32,300 bases of DNA from Oscillospiraceae bacterium (GCA_012729855.1 JAAYCI010000018.1:1-32300); one strand, 5' to 3'; numbered from the stretch's first letter, positions 7,818-16,410 are shown. The notes: generated by a model not told the origin, from the letters alone. Made by a program: numbers and translations.

Positions 7818-10148
7818 ATGAACAGTTGGGCGGGCAGGCGCATAAAAGCCGCGGTGGCGGCTTTGTGCGCGTTTTTTGTTTTATGCGGCGGCGTGGCCGG
7901 GTTTACGGCCCGTGCCGAGGACGGCTATACCGCCGAGGCCACCTATGTCTACACCCATACACTCAGCGACCGGGCGCCGGTGGGGGCAGACCCGGCGGAT
8001 ATCGTGGTATCTTCTGTTTTGGTGGATTTTGACCGGTACGAATTCGACCACCCGGGGTCTGCACACGGCAGCAAAAGTGTGGACGTGGTGTGGGAACTGG
8101 ACGGCATAGACACCAGCGCCACAGGCGTGGTGGAGATACCGGGCAGGCTGCAGGCGCCCGACTGGCTGTATATGCCCATGGGCAATGCGGTCACCTTCAG
8201 CCTGACATTGGTGGAAACGCTTACGGTTTCTTACGGCTACAGTTCGGCGGTGCCGCAGCTGCTGGAGGTGGGCGGCAATGCCGCCGGCCTGGCCCTGCCG
8301 GCCACCGGCACCATTGCCTGCCTGCCGCGGCCCATGGTTATCCGCGAGGTGCCCCTGATATGGGATTATGGCAGCATCGACCCAAACACACCCGGCCGCC
8401 AGATGCTGCGGGGGGAATACCTGCTGCCGGGCGGCTATGTGTACAGCGACGCCGCCACCGGCGGCCGCCTGTATGAGGAGGTGGCGGTGTTGGTGTACGA
8501 CCCCGCCGCCCCGCCCCTCTACCAGGTGGTATACATGACGTCGCCCTATAAGAGCGACCCTGTGCTGGTGCCCCAAAACGCCACACAACAGCAGGTGGAG
8601 GCCGCCCTGGCCGCGGCGGTGGATAAACGGATTTCCATCGAGCTGGATACCGGCGATGCTTTCAACTTCGAGGATGTTATCCGATGCAGCAGCGCCGGCA
8701 TCGACACTGCCGCCATTGGCTGGCAGCAGGGCTGCAGCCTGGATATTCCGCCCTGCTTTGATATCCCCGAGGCGTTTTTGGCACTGCGGGATATCTACGT
8801 TATCGACCCCGCCGTGGTGGACATTGGCGCGGCCCGGCTGGATATCTGGATGGGCAGCATCGCAGCCCGGTGGCTGGCTGTGGCCGAGGATGCCGAGGTG
8901 TGGGTGCAGATAGACAAAGGGGAGTGGCAGCCCTGCGCTGAAATAGACCGTTATTTTGGCCGGATTGATTACAGCGGCACCACCCTTACAATTGACTATG
9001 AACATTTGGAGGTGGGCAGGTACTACCTGTTCCAGGTACGCTATGGGGCGGGAAAGGCACAGCGCTCCACCCTGCTGGAGGTGTATTGGGAAAACGGGAA
9101 TATCCGGTTTGAGGGCACAGGGGGCGACCGTGACGGCGGCGACCGCGACGAGGACGACCCGCCTGAGATCGAACAGCCGGTGCCCCCCGTGAAACCCGGC
9201 GCCGATTCCAGCTCAAAGCCGCAGTCAAACAGCCAGGCGTCCGGCGGCAGCTCGTCGTCCGCCCCGGCCGGCAGTTCGCAGCCGGTAGACAGCAGTTCGC
9301 AGCCGGTTGACAGCTCGTCGTCCGCCCACAGCACACAGTCTGAATCGGAACCGGCGCAGCAGCCACAGGCGCCAATGGGCGCGGGCGGCAGTTCGGAGAG
9401 CGGGGACTTCTTACTGGAAGACGAGCCCCCGCCGGGCGGCGATATGGACGGCGGCGACCGCGATGAGGACGACGCGACGGACATCACACAGCCGGCGGCC
9501 GGGCAGGCGCCGGCGTCCGGTTCTGCGCACGGTTCGGTGGCGGCTGCCGGCAGCGCCGCGGCAAGCGCGCCGGCCTACGAGGTGGTGAACGCCACCACCA
9601 CGTCGCTCAGCGGGCTGCGCCTGCGCGAGCTGGCCACACTGCGCCCGCAGGGGGTGCTGTTCCAAAAGGGCGGCCTGTCCCTCTGGCTGGACGCCGATTT
9701 CCTGCTGGCGCTGACCCTGGCCGACGACGCGCTTTTTACCGTGATACAAACCGTGCACGACGACGGTAGCTTTACCATAGAGGTGCTGGCAGACGGCGTG
9801 GCCATAGAGGAGATGCCCGGCACCCGCCTGCAGCTGGCCTGGGCCGCGGGCCAGCCACTGGCCTGCACCAGCGACGACAGCTACGAGGCTGCCGACCTTG
9901 CCTGCGATGCCGACACCGGCCTGCTGAGCATGACCATAGACCACACCGGCCACTACACCGTGGCGGTGGAGGCACCGCCACAAAGCGCCGCCGGCGGAAA
10001 TGCCCCGGCAGGTGGCGGCACTTTGCCCGCACCCGGGGAAAGCGCCGGGGGCGGCTGGCCGCTGCTGGGCACACTGGGCATTGTGCTGGTGGCCGGGGCC
10101 GGGGGTGGCACCGGTATTGTGCTGGCTAAGCGCCGCCGGCAGCGATGA
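7818..10148 (+). CDS. Secreted, membrane-anchored surface protein with low-complexity linkers
   Basis: A 776-residue protein with no recognised catalytic domain. It has a Sec signal peptide (MNSWAGRRIKAAVAALCAFF..., cleavage likely after FTARA). A large extracellular region of about 400 residues rich in beta-type sequence and with few cysteines follows. Then come two acidic repeats containing GGDRDEDD (coded near 9130-9160 and 9447-9474) that flank a Ser/Pro/Gln-rich linker with tandem SSQPVD units. A second beta-rich domain of about 150 residues follows, then a Gly-rich spacer, and at the C-terminus one membrane helix (WPLLGTLGIVLVAGAGGGTGIVLA) with a positive tail (KRRRQR). There is no LPXTG. 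The acidic DxDG-type repeats could bind Ca2+; that is speculation. ATG 7818 has AAGGGGG 10 nt upstream. Its TGA overlaps the next start (ATGA), so it is translationally coupled to the histidine kinase and could be its extracellular partner. Confidence 0.75.
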   Translation: MNSWAGRRIKAAVAALCAFFVLCGGVAGFTARAEDGYTAEATYVYTHTLSDRAPVGADPADIVVSSVLVDFDRYEFDHPGSAHGSKSVDVVWELDGIDTSATGVVEIPGRLQAPDWLYMPMGNAVTFSLTLVETLTVSYGYSSAVPQLLEVGGNAAGLALPATGTIACLPRPMVIREVPLIWDYGSIDPNTPGRQMLRGEYLLPGGYVYSDAATGGRLYEEVAVLVYDPAAPPLYQVVYMTSPYKSDPVLVPQNATQQQVEAALAAAVDKRISIELDTGDAFNFEDVIRCSSAGIDTAAIGWQQGCSLDIPPCFDIPEAFLALRDIYVIDPAVVDIGAARLDIWMGSIAARWLAVAEDAEVWVQIDKGEWQPCAEIDRYFGRIDYSGTTLTIDYEHLEVGRYYLFQVRYGAGKAQRSTLLEVYWENGNIRFEGTGGDRDGGDRDEDDPPEIEQPVPPVKPGADSSSKPQSNSQASGGSSSSAPAGSSQPVDSSSQPVDSSSSAHSTQSESEPAQQPQAPMGAGGSSESGDFLLEDEPPPGGDMDGGDRDEDDATDITQPAAGQAPASGSAHGSVAAAGSAAASAPAYEVVNATTTSLSGLRLRELATLRPQGVLFQKGGLSLWLDADFLLALTLADDALFTVIQTVHDDGSFTIEVLADGVAIEEMPGTRLQLAWAAGQPLACTSDDSYEAADLACDADTGLLSMTIDHTGHYTVAVEAPPQSAAGGNAPAGGGTLPAPGESAGGGWPLLGTLGIVLVAGAGGGTGIVLAKRRRQR

Positions 10149-12052
10149 GGCGGGCCGCCCTGCGGCTGGGCCTGCCCATCCTGTGTGCGCTGGTGCTGGC
10201 GGTGCTGGTGTTCACGCTGCTGTACCGGGCCGACAACAAATACACCCACCCCGCGGCGCAGGCCATCAGCGGGGTGCTGATACTGGACGATGCCGCGCTG
10301 GAGAACAACCCGGTGCGGTATTTGACCTATGAGTGGGAATACTACCCCGGCCAGCTGCTAAGCCCGGCTATGCTGGACGGCACAAACCCGCCGCTGCCCC
10401 AGCGGTATGTGTATATTGGGCAATACGGCGGCTTTGAGGCCGACAGCCCGGCGGCCACCCCGCACGGCCAGGCCAGCTACTGCCTGAACCTGCTGCTGCC
10501 GGCACAGCCGGCCACCTACGCCCTGCTGATGCCCGAGGTCTATTCCGCTTACCGGCTGTATGTGGACGACGCGCTGGTGATTGAACTGGGTGTGCCCGAG
10601 GCCGACGCCTACCAGGATGCGCTGCAGGCCCGGCTGGTTACCTTTGAGGCCGGGGGCCATGTGCGGCTGCTGGTGGCCGCGGCCGACCACAGCTACTTTT
10701 ACAGCGGCATGACCCACCCGCCGGCCTTTGGCACCCCGCAGGCGGTGGCCAACGTGCGCGACGCCGCCCTGTGGCTGCGGGCGGCCGCCGTGGCCGTGGT
10801 GCTGGTGCTGGCATTGGCGTTTTTGTACATCGGGCTGTTTGCGCGCTACCCCAAGGGGGTACTGTTTGCGCTGCTGGGCCTGTGCTTTGCCGGGTACGCG
10901 GGGCTGCCGCTGCTGCGGGCGGCCTGGCCGCTGCCATTGCAGCCGCTGGCGGCCATATCGGTGTGCTGCTACTACCTGATGTTCCTGCTGGTGCTGCTGA
11001 TGCAGAACGCGCTGTATGGCCCGCGCCGGCGGGTGTTCCGGCTGTTTTGGGTGCCGGCGGTGGTGTTTTGCGCGGCGGTGCCGGTGTACATGTGGCTGCT
11101 GCCTGTGCTGGGCGCCGGGGCCATGCAGGCGTTTTCAGTGCTCAGCGCCATTTATAAAGTTGCGCTGATGGCCGCGCTGCTGGTGGGCGCGGTGCTGGCG
11201 GTGCGCCGGGATGAAAAGCTGCCGCCGCTGCTGCTGGGCAGTGCGGCGTTCTTTGCCCTAGCCATGGTGATGGACCGCGTATACCCCCGTTTTGAGCCCA
11301 TCACCACCGGCTGGTTTGCCGAGGTGGCGGGCTTTGTGTCCGTCTGCCTGCTGGGGGCGCTGCTGTGCCGCGACATGGTAACCGCCTGGCGCGAGCGGAT
11401 GCATCTGGCCGAAGCGGTGCGGGCGGCCACCCAGCGGCTGGAGATGCAGGCGGCGCACAGCCGCATGGTGGACGAACAGGCCGCCGCCCTGCGGGCTGTG
11501 CGGCACGACTTTCGCCAGCAGGTGCTGGCGCTGGACGGCTATGCCGAGGCGGGCGACATGCCCGGCCTGCGGGCGTACCTGGCCAGCTACAAGGAGAGTT
11601 TGCCCGACAGCCCCCCGCTTTTTTACACCAAACACCCCGCCGCCAACGCGATGGCCCGCTACTATGCCGCGCTGGCCGAAAAGCAGGGCGTGCGGTTCAC
11701 CGCGCAGCTGGAGATGGGCGAGACCGCCCCGGTGAGCGACGTGGATTTGAGCGTGGTGCTGGGCAACCTGCTGGAAAACGCGCTGCGGGCCGCGGCCGCA
11801 ATGCCCCCCGGCGCCGGGCAGGTGCACCTGGCCGCCCGTGCCGACGATAACCGGCTGGTGCTGCGGGTGGAGAACAGCTATACCGGCCCCCTGCAAAAGC
11901 GGCGGGGGCGGTTTATCTCGCCGCGGGCCGGGGGCGGGCAGGGGCTGGCCTCGGTGGCGGCGGTGGCCGGGCGCTGCGGCGGCCTGGCGCAGTTCGAGGC
12001 TGAGGACGGCGTGTTTGTGGCGTCGGTGGTGCTGCAAAAATCCCCCCTTTGA
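10145..12052 (+). CDS. Membrane histidine kinase, 7TM-DISM-like sensor with GHKL kinase domain
   Basis: A 635-residue sensor kinase. An N-terminal membrane helix (residues 8-27) is followed by an extracellular beta-sandwich of about 170 residues in which VYSAYRLYVDDALVIELG resembles the 7TMR-DISMED2 type of carbohydrate-binding-like sensor. A block of about seven membrane helices (residues 210-415) follows. A coiled-coil with the phosphoacceptor H454 in AVRHDFRQQ comes next, then an HATPase domain of the GHKL / Spo0B-like class with N545 in NLLENALRA and a GGGQGL ATP-lid loop. This domain type, as in AgrC, pairs with LytTR response regulators, and such a gene follows at 12617. The start overlaps the stop of the surface-protein gene by 4 nt. 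The downstream regulator is separated by about 560 bp of repeat elements, unlike the usual tight kinase-regulator spacing. It ends with TGA. Confidence 0.85.
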   Translation: MRRAALRLGLPILCALVLAVLVFTLLYRADNKYTHPAAQAISGVLILDDAALENNPVRYLTYEWEYYPGQLLSPAMLDGTNPPLPQRYVYIGQYGGFEADSPAATPHGQASYCLNLLLPAQPATYALLMPEVYSAYRLYVDDALVIELGVPEADAYQDALQARLVTFEAGGHVRLLVAAADHSYFYSGMTHPPAFGTPQAVANVRDAALWLRAAAVAVVLVLALAFLYIGLFARYPKGVLFALLGLCFAGYAGLPLLRAAWPLPLQPLAAISVCCYYLMFLLVLLMQNALYGPRRRVFRLFWVPAVVFCAAVPVYMWLLPVLGAGAMQAFSVLSAIYKVALMAALLVGAVLAVRRDEKLPPLLLGSAAFFALAMVMDRVYPRFEPITTGWFAEVAGFVSVCLLGALLCRDMVTAWRERMHLAEAVRAATQRLEMQAAHSRMVDEQAAALRAVRHDFRQQVLALDGYAEAGDMPGLRAYLASYKESLPDSPPLFYTKHPAANAMARYYAALAEKQGVRFTAQLEMGETAPVSDVDLSVVLGNLLENALRAAAAMPPGAGQVHLAARADDNRLVLRVENSYTGPLQKRRGRFISPRAGGGQGLASVAAVAGRCGGLAQFEAEDGVFVASVVLQKSPL

Positions 12053-12079
12053 GGGGAGGCAGGCGGGCGCTTTGATGCG

Positions 12080-12259
12080 ATATAGTTAAACCACTTGAAA
12101 ACCGAGACGGTTTTCAAGGCGGCAGGCAAAGCCTGCTGGCACACCTGCAAGGTGTGTGTTTGACTATGAACGGCGAACCAATCGCCCTCCGGGCGATTCC
12201 CGCGCATTGTCATGCGCGGCTTCAAAACCGTTTCGGTTTTGAAGTGGTTCTAGTATATA
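12080..12259. mobile_element. MITE-like element with about 41-bp imperfect terminal repeats and serial hairpins
   Basis: The left end (ATATAGTTAAACCACTTGAA...) and the right end, read in reverse complement (ATATACTAGAACCACTTCAA...), match over about 41 nt with few differences. Inside is a chain of small perfect hairpins: AAAACCG/CGGTTTT, GCAGGC/GCCTGC, CACACCT/AGGTGTG, AATCGCCC/GGGCGATT, CGCGCAT/ATGCGCG and AAAACCG/CGGTTTT. An internal TTTGACTAT near 12159 repeats the end motif, hinting at two nested units. The same end sequence forms the hairpin at 1185-1221. No protein is encoded. Confidence 0.65.
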
Positions 12260-12277
12260 ATTGAACGGATGGTTTGA

Positions 12278-12439
12278 GAGCCTGTAGTCAACGATCCAAA
12301 CGGCCCGGGTCCGGCATATCCCGCGCCACTTCTTTGTTGCGTTCTCTTGGAATACACAGCATATTCCTGCGGGATAACGCCGCGAACTGCCACGAAATCC
12401 GCCCGGCTTTTGGCAATTCTCCGAGTTGAATACAGGCTC
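12278..12439. mobile_element. Second MITE-like element, 15-bp terminal inverted repeats
   Basis: GAGCCTGTAGTCAAC (12278-12292) and the reverse complement of 12425-12439 (GAGCCTGTATTCAAC) match at 14 of 15 positions. The interior has the GGAATA-N7-TATTCC palindrome (12349-12367), the counterpart of those at 31-49 and 4612-4630. Its ends resemble but do not equal those of the 4536 element (GGGCCTGT...). No protein is encoded. The remaining non-coding bases up to the regulator gene (12440-12616) show only the promoter listed separately. Confidence 0.6.
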
Positions 12440-12551
12440 CAAGCTTTTGGCGCATAGCGCCCGGCCCGGTTACGGAAGGGGCGCGGGCGGCGGATTTACG
12501 TCGCTTATAGCCGCCGGGTGCGCAAGTGGTGCTTACGCTGCGCAAAGGGTA

Positions 12552-12580
12552 TTTAAAAAAGTGGCCATCCGCCTTATACT
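12552..12580 (+). promoter_or_regulatory. Candidate promoter for the LytTR regulator
   Basis: TTTAAA (12552-12557), a 17-nt spacer and TATACT (12575-12580). The -35 is weak. Its presence would give the regulator gene its own transcript after the repeat elements separated it from the kinase. Confidence 0.4.
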
Positions 12581-12616
12581 TAAATAAAGTGAGTGAGGAC
12601 ACAGGGGGGTTAACCG

Positions 12617-13363
12617 GTGAGGATTGCCATTTGTGACGACAATGCCCACGATACCCGTGAACTGGCCGCCAGCTGCGGCCGTTTTGCCCGCGAGCGCGAG
12701 CTGCCCCTGCACTGCCGGGAGTATGAGAGCGGCGCCGCCCTGCTGGCGGACACACAGGTGCTGGGCTATGACATTGTGCTGCTGGACATCTACCTGCCGG
12801 GCGAAAACGGCATTGATGTGGCGCGCGCGTTGCGCACCGCGGACTTTGAGGGGGCCATCATTTTGGTAACGGCCAGCCGCGACCACTACCCCGAGGGCTT
12901 TGAGGTGAACGCCGTGCACTATCTGCTGAAGCCCTATACCCACGAGGATGTGTGCGAAGGGCTGGAGCGCGCCGTGCAGTTCTGCGGGCTGGAAAGGCAG
13001 GAGGAGCGCATTCCCATTAACTGCGAGCGGCAGACGGTGGCGGTGATGCCCTCGCAGATACGCTACCTGGAGGTGTACGACCACTCGGTGACGGTGCACA
13101 CCACCCACTACAACCTGAAAACCGGCACGGCGCTGAAGCACCTGGAGCCCCACCTGAACGGCAACCATTTTGTGCGCTGCCACCGCAGCTATTATGTAAA
13201 CCTGCAGTATGTGGCCAGCCTGGGCGACGCAGCCATGGTGCTGGACAACGGCGAGACCGTACCGGTGAGCCGCCGCAGCCGCGCCATGGTAAAGCAGGCC
13301 TGGCTGGACTACGCGGTGAATACCCTGGGCAAGCGCCCGCCAGGGGCGCCCGGTAAATTGTAA
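12617..13363 (+). CDS. LytTR-family response regulator (receiver plus LytTR DNA-binding domain)
   Basis: A 248-residue response regulator. The receiver domain (residues 1-120) has the acidic pair in CDDN, the phosphorylated Asp57 in VLLDIYLPGENG, a conserved Thr in LVTAS and Lys in LLKPY. Residues 135-235 form a LytTR DNA-binding domain (IRYLEVYDHSVTVHT, FVRCHRSYYVNLQYV, VPVSRRSR), which binds direct repeats in the major groove. It should be phosphorylated by the GHKL kinase encoded upstream and may regulate that operon or a cell-surface target. The start is GTG at 12617, with AGGGGGG 7 nt upstream. It ends with TAA before a strong terminator. Confidence 0.9.
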   Translation: MRIAICDDNAHDTRELAASCGRFARERELPLHCREYESGAALLADTQVLGYDIVLLDIYLPGENGIDVARALRTADFEGAIILVTASRDHYPEGFEVNAVHYLLKPYTHEDVCEGLERAVQFCGLERQEERIPINCERQTVAVMPSQIRYLEVYDHSVTVHTTHYNLKTGTALKHLEPHLNGNHFVRCHRSYYVNLQYVASLGDAAMVLDNGETVPVSRRSRAMVKQAWLDYAVNTLGKRPPGAPGKL

Positions 13364-13381
13364 AGATTGGGCATAAAAACA

Positions 13382-13415
13382 GGAGGCGGCGGCTTTGGCC
13401 GCGGCCTCCCTTTTT
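13382..13415. terminator. Bidirectional terminator between regulator and clostripain-like gene
   Basis: GGAGGCGGCGGC pairs with GCCGCGGCCTCC (one mismatch), followed by TTTTT on the plus strand. On the minus strand the same stem is followed by TGTTTTT. It ends both convergent transcripts. Confidence 0.8.
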
Positions 13416-13440
13416 CTTGTGTGCTTACAACTGCGATGGC

Positions 13441-15522
13441 TCAGTCGTCCATTGTCTCCATGGTGATATCGCCGTCCTCCACGCTGATGAAGACCAGATC
13501 GGACAGGTAGGTGTTGCTCTGGATGTCCAGCATCTCAAACATATAGGCAAAGGTGCCGTCGCCCAGGTCGGTCTCGGCAAAGGTGGTGTCCTCGGTAACG
13601 GTAATACTGCCCACGCTGATCTGCTCGAAGTCGTCGCTGTCCAGGGTGGTGTAAACCAGCTGCGGCTCCACCACGTCGCCCACTGCCAGCGCGCGCAGGT
13701 TGCGGTTGGCCATGCCGTTCTCTTCCACGCCGCTGCGCACGCCCAGAATGTTATAGCTGCCGGTGTCGTAGCTGTAGCTCACCACCATAGTCTGTTCCTC
13801 GCCATTCAGCAAAATAGGCACGTTGTACAGGGTGTAGTGGTCGTCCTCGTAGGTGATCTCCATGTACACCAGCGCACCGTCCAGCGCGCCCCAAACGCCG
13901 CGGAAGTTATCGGTGAAAACGCCGTTCTCCCAGTCCATGTCCAGGTCGTTGTCGCCGCCCAGGAAGAGGATCATCCCGCTGTCCAGGTCCATGTAGGCAA
14001 TCTGGAAGCGCACGCTGGTAAGCAGGTTGGCGTTGTCGGGGCCCAGCTCCAGCACGGCATAGCCGTCGTCGTTAATGGCCACCGGGTAATCCTCCAGGCT
14101 GCCCGGCTGGGGGCTGGGCACGGGGGCCAGCTCTTCGGCAAAGCTGTCGTCGCCGTCGTACAGCGTAATGCCCACATACTCCATGCCGGCGTCGCTCAGC
14201 GTGCCGGTAATCTCATAGTCGTACAGGTAGGCAAATGCCTCGCTGGTGCCCAGCTGGGCATAGCTGGAAAAGTCGTCATAGTCGTTGTTGTAGGAGTAAT
14301 AGCAGGCAAGGCCCGTGGCCTGGCTGCGGTAGGGGCCCTGTACCTTGTACACCACGCAGTCGTCCAGCGCGCTCAGCACGGCGTCGGTGCTTTCGGGCAG
14401 CAGGCCGGAGGCCTTGCGCACCAAATCGCCCAGGTCTACCATGTTGGTGCAGCTTTGGCTGCTGTTGCCGTAGTTTTCCGCGCTGCGGGCCGCCCGGCCA
14501 AAGCCGGTGAAGAAATAGGCGGGGTCGTTGCAGGCGCTGGCCAGCGCTTCCTGGCCAATGGCGTCGTAGGCCTCCGTCAGGGCGGGCAGGCGGGAAAGGT
14601 CGGTCACCGACAGCGTGATGTCGTCGGCCAGGCCGTAGTACTCGCAGGCCTCATAGTAGGTGTCGCAAATGGCCTGGCCCAGGTGGCCGCCGTTCAGCCC
14701 CGGGTTTTCGGCCAGCGCGCCCACCCAGCCGGTGTAATACCAGCCGCAGCCGGGCTCCAGCTCCTCGCTGGCCACCAGGTAGCGGCCAATGTCCTGGAAA
14801 GCAGCGGCCACGTCGATGGTGGCCATCAGGCAGGTGTCGAAGCCAATCAGTTCAAAGGGCGGGGCGTCGCTGTCCAGCTCGTACACGGCGGAAAAAGCCT
14901 CGCGCATCTCGGGCAGGGTAAGCGAATCGTCGCCAAACAGCTGGTCAAACGCCGCGCCGCTCACGCTGCCGCCGCCGTGGTTCCAAAAGAGCACTGCGGT
15001 GTGGTCGGCGGGGTAGTTTTCGTTGCAGAAGGCCAGGAAGTCGGCCAGGGTATCGGGGTCGCCCATGTTTTCAGACGGCTTTTGGTCCACCAGCTCAAAA
15101 CCGGCAGACGTATAGGCGAAGCGGCTGTTGGTGCTGGGGTCTATGTCCAGCATCCACGTGGCCGCGCCGCCGGTCTCCACCACGACGGTGACATTGTCGG
15201 GCAGCTGCACCTCGAACATCTCTTCCAAATCGGTGCTGGCCGCGCCGCCGTCGCTCTCCAGGTCGCTGCCGCACAGGTACCAGTAAACGGCCCAGGTGTC
15301 GTCGGGGTCGTACAGGGCGCCCAGCGCCGTGGCGTCGGTGGTGTCGTCATCGCCGGGGTCGTCCGGCTCGTCGGGCTCGCTGTTGTCGGGCAGGCTGCTG
15401 CTGGTGGCCTGGCTGGCCGGCTGGGTGCCGCCGCCGGATGTGCCGCCACCGCCGCAGGCGGCCAGCGCCGCCAGCATCAGCACGGCTGTCAGGCAGGCCA
15501 GCCATTTTTTGAATGTGTGCAT
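13441..15522 (-). CDS. Clostripain-family (peptidase C11) lipoprotein
   Basis: A 693-residue predicted surface cysteine protease. It begins with a lipoprotein signal peptide (MHTFKKWLACLTAVLMLAAL) with lipobox LAAC and Cys23 as the lipidated residue. A Ser/Asp/Pro-rich tether (residues 24-62) follows. The protease domain starts at WAVYWYLCGSDLES, and the catalytic dyad of the C11 family is visible as His182 in FWNHGGGS and Cys231 in GFDTCLMATID. The C-terminal 300 or so residues are an acidic beta-rich domain of unknown role. Clostripains cleave mainly after Arg; specificity here is not predictable. ATG 15522 is chosen because AAGGAGGG sits 6 nt upstream; the in-frame ATG at 15552 lacks a site. 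It ends with TGA. Confidence 0.88.
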   Translation of the reverse strand: MHTFKKWLACLTAVLMLAALAACGGGGTSGGGTQPASQATSSSLPDNSEPDEPDDPGDDDTTDATALGALYDPDDTWAVYWYLCGSDLESDGGAASTDLEEMFEVQLPDNVTVVVETGGAATWMLDIDPSTNSRFAYTSAGFELVDQKPSENMGDPDTLADFLAFCNENYPADHTAVLFWNHGGGSVSGAAFDQLFGDDSLTLPEMREAFSAVYELDSDAPPFELIGFDTCLMATIDVAAAFQDIGRYLVASEELEPGCGWYYTGWVGALAENPGLNGGHLGQAICDTYYEACEYYGLADDITLSVTDLSRLPALTEAYDAIGQEALASACNDPAYFFTGFGRAARSAENYGNSSQSCTNMVDLGDLVRKASGLLPESTDAVLSALDDCVVYKVQGPYRSQATGLACYYSYNNDYDDFSSYAQLGTSEAFAYLYDYEITGTLSDAGMEYVGITLYDGDDSFAEELAPVPSPQPGSLEDYPVAINDDGYAVLELGPDNANLLTSVRFQIAYMDLDSGMILFLGGDNDLDMDWENGVFTDNFRGVWGALDGALVYMEITYEDDHYTLYNVPILLNGEEQTMVVSYSYDTGSYNILGVRSGVEENGMANRNLRALAVGDVVEPQLVYTTLDSDDFEQISVGSITVTEDTTFAETDLGDGTFAYMFEMLDIQSNTYLSDLVFISVEDGDITMETMDD

Positions 15523-15550
15523 ATATTTCCCTCCTTGTTGGTGTGCCGCC

Positions 15551-15588
15551 ATATGGTACCTCTATAGTAGCCATTTGGGTTACCATAT
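15551..15588. promoter_or_regulatory. Inverted repeat bracketing the clostripain-gene promoter region
   Basis: ATATGGTA (15551-15558) and TACCATAT (15581-15588) form a perfect 8-bp inverted repeat with a 22-nt spacer. Between the arms, on the minus strand, lies a TATAGA box suited to a -10. This could be an operator controlling the protease gene. Confidence 0.35.
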
Positions 15589-15633
15589 TCAAGCACCCGC
15601 AGCGTAAGCGGTAAACTTTCTGCGTGAACGGAA

Positions 15634-15663
15634 TTGCACGGCAGGGCGTTGACCCCCTATAAT
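15634..15663 (+). promoter_or_regulatory. Candidate sigma-A promoter of the double-amber gene
   Basis: TTGCAC (15634-15639), an 18-nt spacer and a perfect TATAAT (15658-15663), followed by AGGAGG five nt before the ATG. The expression signals of the downstream gene therefore look intact. Confidence 0.6.
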
Positions 15664-15726
15664 AAAAGACAAGCGTACAATAGATACTTGCGGCACTTTC
15701 CATGGGATACGCAAAAGGAGGAAATA

Positions 15727-16395
15727 ATGATGGAGAGCGCACAAAAAGAAAAGAGGAACAACCAGATTGAGACGATTGTTGTGATACTGCTGGGCATTAC
15801 AGCGGTGTTTACAGCCTGGGCGTCGTGGCAGGGGGCGCTGCATGGCAGCTAGCAGGACCAAAAGTACACCACGGCCAACAACCTGAACGCCGAGGCAAAC
15901 GCCATGTACAACGAAGCCATGCAGAACTATAACCAGGACCTGATGCTATGGAACCAGCTGATGGGCCTGAACATCGACCTGGTGTTTGCCGAGGAAAAGA
16001 ACGAGACCGAAGAAGTGGAGCGGCTGGAGTACAAGATCGACCAGATAATGAGCAACAGCGTGTCGGAGGATTTTGGGGCCGCCATTGTATGGGCGGCCTA
16101 GCAGCCGGAATACGCCTCGCCCTTTGACAGCGAGGAATTCACCTACACCTATTTTTATGACTATTGGGACAAACTGGAAGAGTCGGAGGCCATGATGGCC
16201 TCCGGCAACGCCAACAACACCCACAGCGACAACCAGGGCCTGGTGACTGTGGTGTACGCGGTGGTGCTGTTCCTGCTGGGCATCACGGCGTCCTTCAAAT
16301 CACTGGTGCCCAAGTATGTGCTCATCGGGGTATCGGTGGTGGGCTTCATCTTCGCCACCATTTTGATGTTCACCGTTCCCATTGTATTGCCCTAA
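15727..16395 (+). pseudogene. Membrane protein gene interrupted by two in-frame TAG codons
   Basis: A continuous frame of 223 codons runs from ATG 15727 (AGGAGG 5 nt upstream; a second ATG follows at once) to TAA 16395. It is broken only by TAG at 15850-15852 (codon 42) and TAG at 16099-16101 (codon 125). Read through, the product would have a membrane helix (QIETIVVILLGITAVFTAWAS), an acidic helical stretch of about 130 residues, and two C-terminal membrane helices (GLVTVVYAVVLFLLGITASF; YVLIGVSVVGFIFATILMF). Both ambers are followed by CAG (TAG CAG), and each could come from a CAG CAG pair by one C-to-T change. No frameshift is present. The promoter, ribosome site and terminator are all intact. 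TAG is the normal stop of several other genes here, so general reassignment is unlikely. It is either a young pseudogene or a readthrough gene. The family is not recognised. Confidence 0.75.
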
Positions 16396-16410
16396 GCAAA
16401 CAAAAGCCAC

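Noticed and set aside
13417..15567. A 716-residue open frame on the plus strand opposite the clostripain gene
   Set aside because: Its composition (Val/His/Gln/Ala-rich) is that of an antisense shadow of a GC-biased gene; the minus frame has a lipobox and catalytic residues.
15727..16395. Genome-wide reassignment of TAG to an amino acid, or pyrrolysine use
   Set aside because: TAG is the natural stop of many genes here (for example 1137, 4538, 20111, 23620, 26090, 30748). No suppressor tRNA is in the window, and the protein is not a methylamine methyltransferase.
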